DNA from: Mesostigma viride
Lineage: Eukaryota; Streptophyta; Mesostigmatophyceae; Mesostigmatales; Mesostigmataceae
Direction of reading: 5' to 3'
DNA: 35,207 bases
NCBI GenBank assembly: GCA_009746045.1
Contig: RPFO01000907.1
Span: 1-35,207 of the forward strand
Shown: positions 32,772 to 35,207 of the stretch, piece by piece
Layout of the letters: every line of letters begins with the position of its first letter
Position numbering within the stretch: position 1 is the stretch's first letter
Notes under the pieces: generated by a model
The model's input: the letters and a program-made list of their open reading frames with translations, nothing else
Told to the model about the DNA's origin: nothing
The model's database searches: none
Program-made: the position numbers and the translations under genes

Positions 32772-33279
32772 TTATTTCTTTTGATAATCTATAGGTTTTT
32801 CATAATCAATAGAAGATATGTTTATATCATTCAATTTGATGGAACTAAAGAATCTTTTGTATATTTAGAATTTTCTTTCAATTGAAAATTATTGTTTTTC
32901 TTTTCTTTTTTTCCTCTTTGATTCAAATTAATGTCGTATTTAGATGGTGGTTGAAATTTAATTATACGATTATTACTATTATTTTGTTTTGTGTGGAAAA
33001 TAGTGACTTATTGTTTTCTTTAGGAACTCTTAATTTTAAACTTTCTTAATAAAACAAAGTGCAGTGCCAGTGGACAACATTTGTCCAAAAAGTAAATAGG
33101 GTCTAGTCGCCATCCTTGAAAAATAAGGATTCCTCCAATTAACAGAGCAACTGAAGAAAAAAAAATATCATGATCTCTAGAAATTTCAGGTTTGATCGTT
33201 CTAGTTATATATAAGAGAATGCCTCGCACACTACTGCTATTCCTAAGATAGTACTGGGACCAAATTCAATATTAATCAT
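32772..33279 (-). CDS. ycf66: Ycf66 family protein, frame-broken
   Basis: From ATG 33279 the reading starts MINIEFGPSTILGIAVV. After a missing base near 33225 it continues in another frame with GILLYITRTIKPEISRDHD and FFSSVALLIGGILIFQGWRL, the Ycf66 N-terminal domain with two membrane helices. A further shift near 33090 leads into a long Lys/Asn-rich tail (such as KFQPPSKYDINLNQRGKK) ending IDYEKPIDYQKK before the TAA at 32772-32774. Ycf66 is shared by cyanobacteria, charophytes, bryophytes and ferns; its function is not settled. At least three indels are needed to read it through, as in all genes of this end of the window. Without them it would be about 170 residues. Confidence 0.85.
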
Positions 33280-33470
33280 ATTTAAATTGTTTTTTTTTTA
33301 TTTTATCACTGTTTTATCCTTTGAAAATGCAAGTAAATTTATAAAATATTATGAAAATTAAGAAATTTATTAATAATAATAATAGCAATTGATATATTTT
33401 GTTTTACAAGATTACATGTTATTTATTTTTTCTACAAAAAAAAAAGATATTTTTTAAGTACTAAATATCT

Positions 33471-33553
33471 TACCTTCGACCGGATTTGAACCGGTAAGCC
33501 TTTCGGCACATCGTTCTCAACAATGCGTGTATACCAAATTTCACCACGAAGGC
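33471..33553 (-). tRNA. trnL: tRNA-Leu(GAG)
   Basis: A class II tRNA with a long variable arm: acceptor GCCTTCG/CGAAGGT, anticodon stem CATTG/CGATG around loop TTGAGAA (anticodon GAG), and T-loop TTCAAAT. One extra T seems present in the D loop. trnL-GAG is missing from land plant plastids and is found in a few algae. Confidence 0.85.
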
Positions 33554-33665
33554 GATTCTAAAAAAATAATATAAGGAAAAATATTATTTTTTATCCATAT
33601 TTTAAGTACAAGGTTTGATAAATATGAATTTGAATTGATAGATATTAACATAACTACATTGACCA

Positions 33666-33741
33666 TTATGTTCTGTTGTAGTTAAGTATTTAGTCTTTCC
33701 AATATTGGAAAGACTAAATACTTAACTACAACAGAACATAA
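33666..33741. terminator. Perfect 76-bp palindrome after psbM
   Basis: Two 38-bp arms meet with no spacer (centre between 33703 and 33704, AAT|ATT). It begins 12 bases beyond the psbM stop on the minus strand. It would form an exceptionally stable hairpin and is most likely the psbM transcript 3' end, or an inverted-repeat insertion. It is perfect despite the high error load around it. Confidence 0.75.
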
Positions 33742-33752
33742 GCATGTTTCTT

Positions 33753-33849
33753 TTATTTATTAGTTTGAGCATAAAGAATAATTAAAAAAGCAGTTGGAAA
33801 TAATAATAAATAAAGCTGTAGCCATTAATGCACAGAATATTTGTTTCAT
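33753..33849 (-). CDS. psbM: Photosystem II protein M, frameshifted
   Basis: PsbM is a one-helix subunit at the photosystem II dimer interface. The sequence from ATG 33849 to TAA 33753-33755 is 97 bases long, one more than a 31-residue gene would need. The reading has MATALFIII, then, after an extra T, PTAFLIILYAQTNK, both typical of PsbM. The first codons after ATG also differ from the expected ones. Sequencing error is the likeliest reason. Confidence 0.85.
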
Positions 33850-34014
33850 GATTTGATAATTCCAAAATTATAAATAATTGTGTTTATGAATCTTTAAATT
33901 CATAAATTAAATGAAAAAAAACATTCATATATCTAATCTAAATTTAAACTCATTTATTCTTTGAAAACTGAATTAAGTTATGTCAAAGAATAAAATATGA
34001 CCAAGGCATAATTA

Positions 34015-34095
34015 TGAGCGGGGGGACTCGAACCCTCATGGCCGAAGCCGCCACATTTTGAGTGTTGGTGCGTCTACCAATTCCGCCACACGCCC
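34015..34095 (-). tRNA. trnL: tRNA-Leu(CAA), damaged
   Basis: The body GTGGCGGAATTGGTAGACGC, anticodon loop CTCAAAA (CAA) and T-loop TTCGAGT identify tRNA-Leu. The anticodon stem has one extra A (CCAACA against TGTGG) and the 3' acceptor strand is two bases short of pairing with GGGCGTG. Its place downstream of ndhB on the same strand matches land plant plastids. Confidence 0.82.
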
Positions 34096-34134
34096 AATGG
34101 ATCAAAATCAATGCAGATGCGCAAAAAGTATCAC

Positions 34135-34166
34135 CGAATCCTTCTACTATGCAAGAAAAGGATTCG
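34135..34166 (-). terminator. Stem-loop between ndhB and trnL-CAA
   Basis: Nine-bp arms CGAATCCTT and AAGGATTCG enclose a 14-nt loop. It is a possible processing element of the ndhB-trnL transcript. Confidence 0.4.
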
Positions 34167-34289
34167 ATATTTTTTTACTATACATCTTACTGTTTTCCAC
34201 ATGAAAAATCAGTTACTAATTATTAAAGATAACATATTAATAATATATTATTTTAATAAATAATTTCTATATTATGTATATATTTGCCA

Positions 34290-35207
34290 TTAACCAACAT
34301 CTATGACTGTTTGTTGACGCAAATAGAAATAAGTGGATTTCAAATTCCAGAAATTGTTAGTTCCTATAACACATATATAAGAAATACTTCTTTCTTTGGA
34401 GTGATATCTTTTATAGACCATCTGGTTTTTTGACTATAATTTTTTATAGCAAAGAAACTTCTGGAGATTCTGGATGATTCATCATTTTTATATTTTTATA
34501 TAATAAAAAGATAGAAATACACTATTAATTAAACTACAAACTAATAAGTAGATCAGCTTCCCAGCCAGCCCAAAATAATATAATTTTCCCAAAAAAAACC
34601 ACCAAAAGGTGGAATACCACTACGACAATAAGCAAATACTTAAACATAAGGCTAATATATGGATTTTTAGAATATAAACCTCCATAATTCCCTAATTTGA
34701 TCACTACCCGTTTTCAAAACTAAATAAAATTACACATGCAAAAGCTCCTAATTCATAAATAGGTAATTAACATGTAATACTAAACATACTAAGTAATAAC
34801 CATTTTATAATTCCCGCAAGTAATCCTACTAATAAAAAACCTGCTTGAGCAAATTGATGAATATCCCTAGCAATACGTTATTTTGGTTGTTGTGATATTA
34901 CAATAGCCATGGCTTTGCTTATTGAGATATATGCCCATCGTTTATTATGTATGGAAATAAAATAGTCATTATTCTTGTAGCTAACATTAATGCCTGCTGC
35001 TTTAGAACTAACAGATAAAAAGCTACGACAGGAGTTGGTGCTCCTTCATAAACATCTGGAGCCCATTGTGAGGGAGCTGAGCTATTTTGAAGATTTCTCT
35101 ATTATGACTAGTGCTACTAAAGATGCCCAATGAATACCATTCTGGATCTTTAATCAAAATTGCTGCTAATTTCAATGAATTTTCTATGTGACCATCAGAA
35201 TAGTCCA
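34290..35207 (-). CDS. ndhB: NAD(P)H-plastoquinone oxidoreductase subunit 2, C-terminal part, frame-broken and cut by the window end
   Basis: NdhB is a large proton-pumping membrane subunit of the plastid NDH complex. Reading from the window end on the minus strand gives, in changing frames, APDVYEGAPTPVVAF (about 35025-35065), a stretch with ATRI and TILF, GGFFGKIILFWAGWEADL (about 34545-34610), SIKDITPKKEVFLIYVCVIG and finally the end I-D-V-G before TAA at 34290-34292. Many indels break the frame, so no long open frame exists. No intron is seen in this portion. Because psbM and the nearby tRNA are equally damaged, I read this as poor sequence rather than ndh gene loss. Confidence 0.82.

Overview
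The window is plastid DNA from a green (streptophyte-type) alga. It carries psaA, psaB, rps14, initiator tRNA, rps16, ndhC-ndhK-ndhJ, ndhB, psbM, ycf66 and chlB. It also carries genes that are uncommon in green plastids: odpB (pyruvate dehydrogenase E1 beta), tilS (tRNA-Ile lysidine synthase) and a trnL-GAG. trnK-UUU has no intron and no matK, and rps16 has no intron. Together these suggest an early-diverging streptophyte alga of the Mesostigma/Chlorokybus kind. That placement is inferred from gene content, not from any search.

The dominant feature is architecture. One ~9.86 kb unit occurs three times as forward (A, about 3104-12967), inverted (B, about 12965-22695) and forward (C, about 22693-32551). 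Unit order is psaA 3' end, psaB, rps14, trnfM, rps16, odpB (opposite strand), trnK, tilS (opposite), trnF, an unassigned spacer, a 71-residue membrane ORF, then ndhJ/ndhK/ndhC and trnH (opposite). The A/B fold is at a short hairpin with a 3-nt loop (12965-12967). The B/C fold joins psaA sequence at a 3-bp microhomology (GCT, 22693-22695) and skips 76 nt. Single-copy flanks are chlB plus the 5' part of psaA on the left (1-3103), and ycf66, trnL-GAG, psbM, trnL-CAA and ndhB on the right (32552-35207, called D).

Sequence quality is uneven. In unit A all genes are intact. From the unit start to the middle of tilS, B and C match A almost perfectly. Past that same point (about 8640 in A coordinates) B is full of single-base indels (57 bases net shorter over ~4.3 kb) and C has a lighter load. 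The first ~190 bases (chlB) and all of D are similarly damaged, including tRNAs. Indels in homopolymers that hit every gene alike look like uncorrected long-read errors. The forward-inverted-forward structure is therefore most simply a fold-back (palindromic) read or amplification chimera carried into the assembly. A real inverted triplication made by template switching is the alternative. The likely true gene order is chlB-psaA-psaB-rps14-trnfM-rps16-odpB-trnK-tilS-trnF-(ORF)-ndhJ/K/C-trnH-ycf66-trnL-psbM-trnL-ndhB.

Functionally, psaA/psaB encode the photosystem I core, psbM a photosystem II subunit, ndhB/C/J/K parts of the plastid NDH complex, and chlB part of dark protochlorophyllide reductase. 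rps14, rps16, the tRNAs and tilS serve translation, and odpB supplies acetyl-CoA for fatty acid synthesis. Several gene ends carry strong stem-loops (12 to 38 bp). No CRISPR array, rRNA gene, transposase or new defence-type system was seen.
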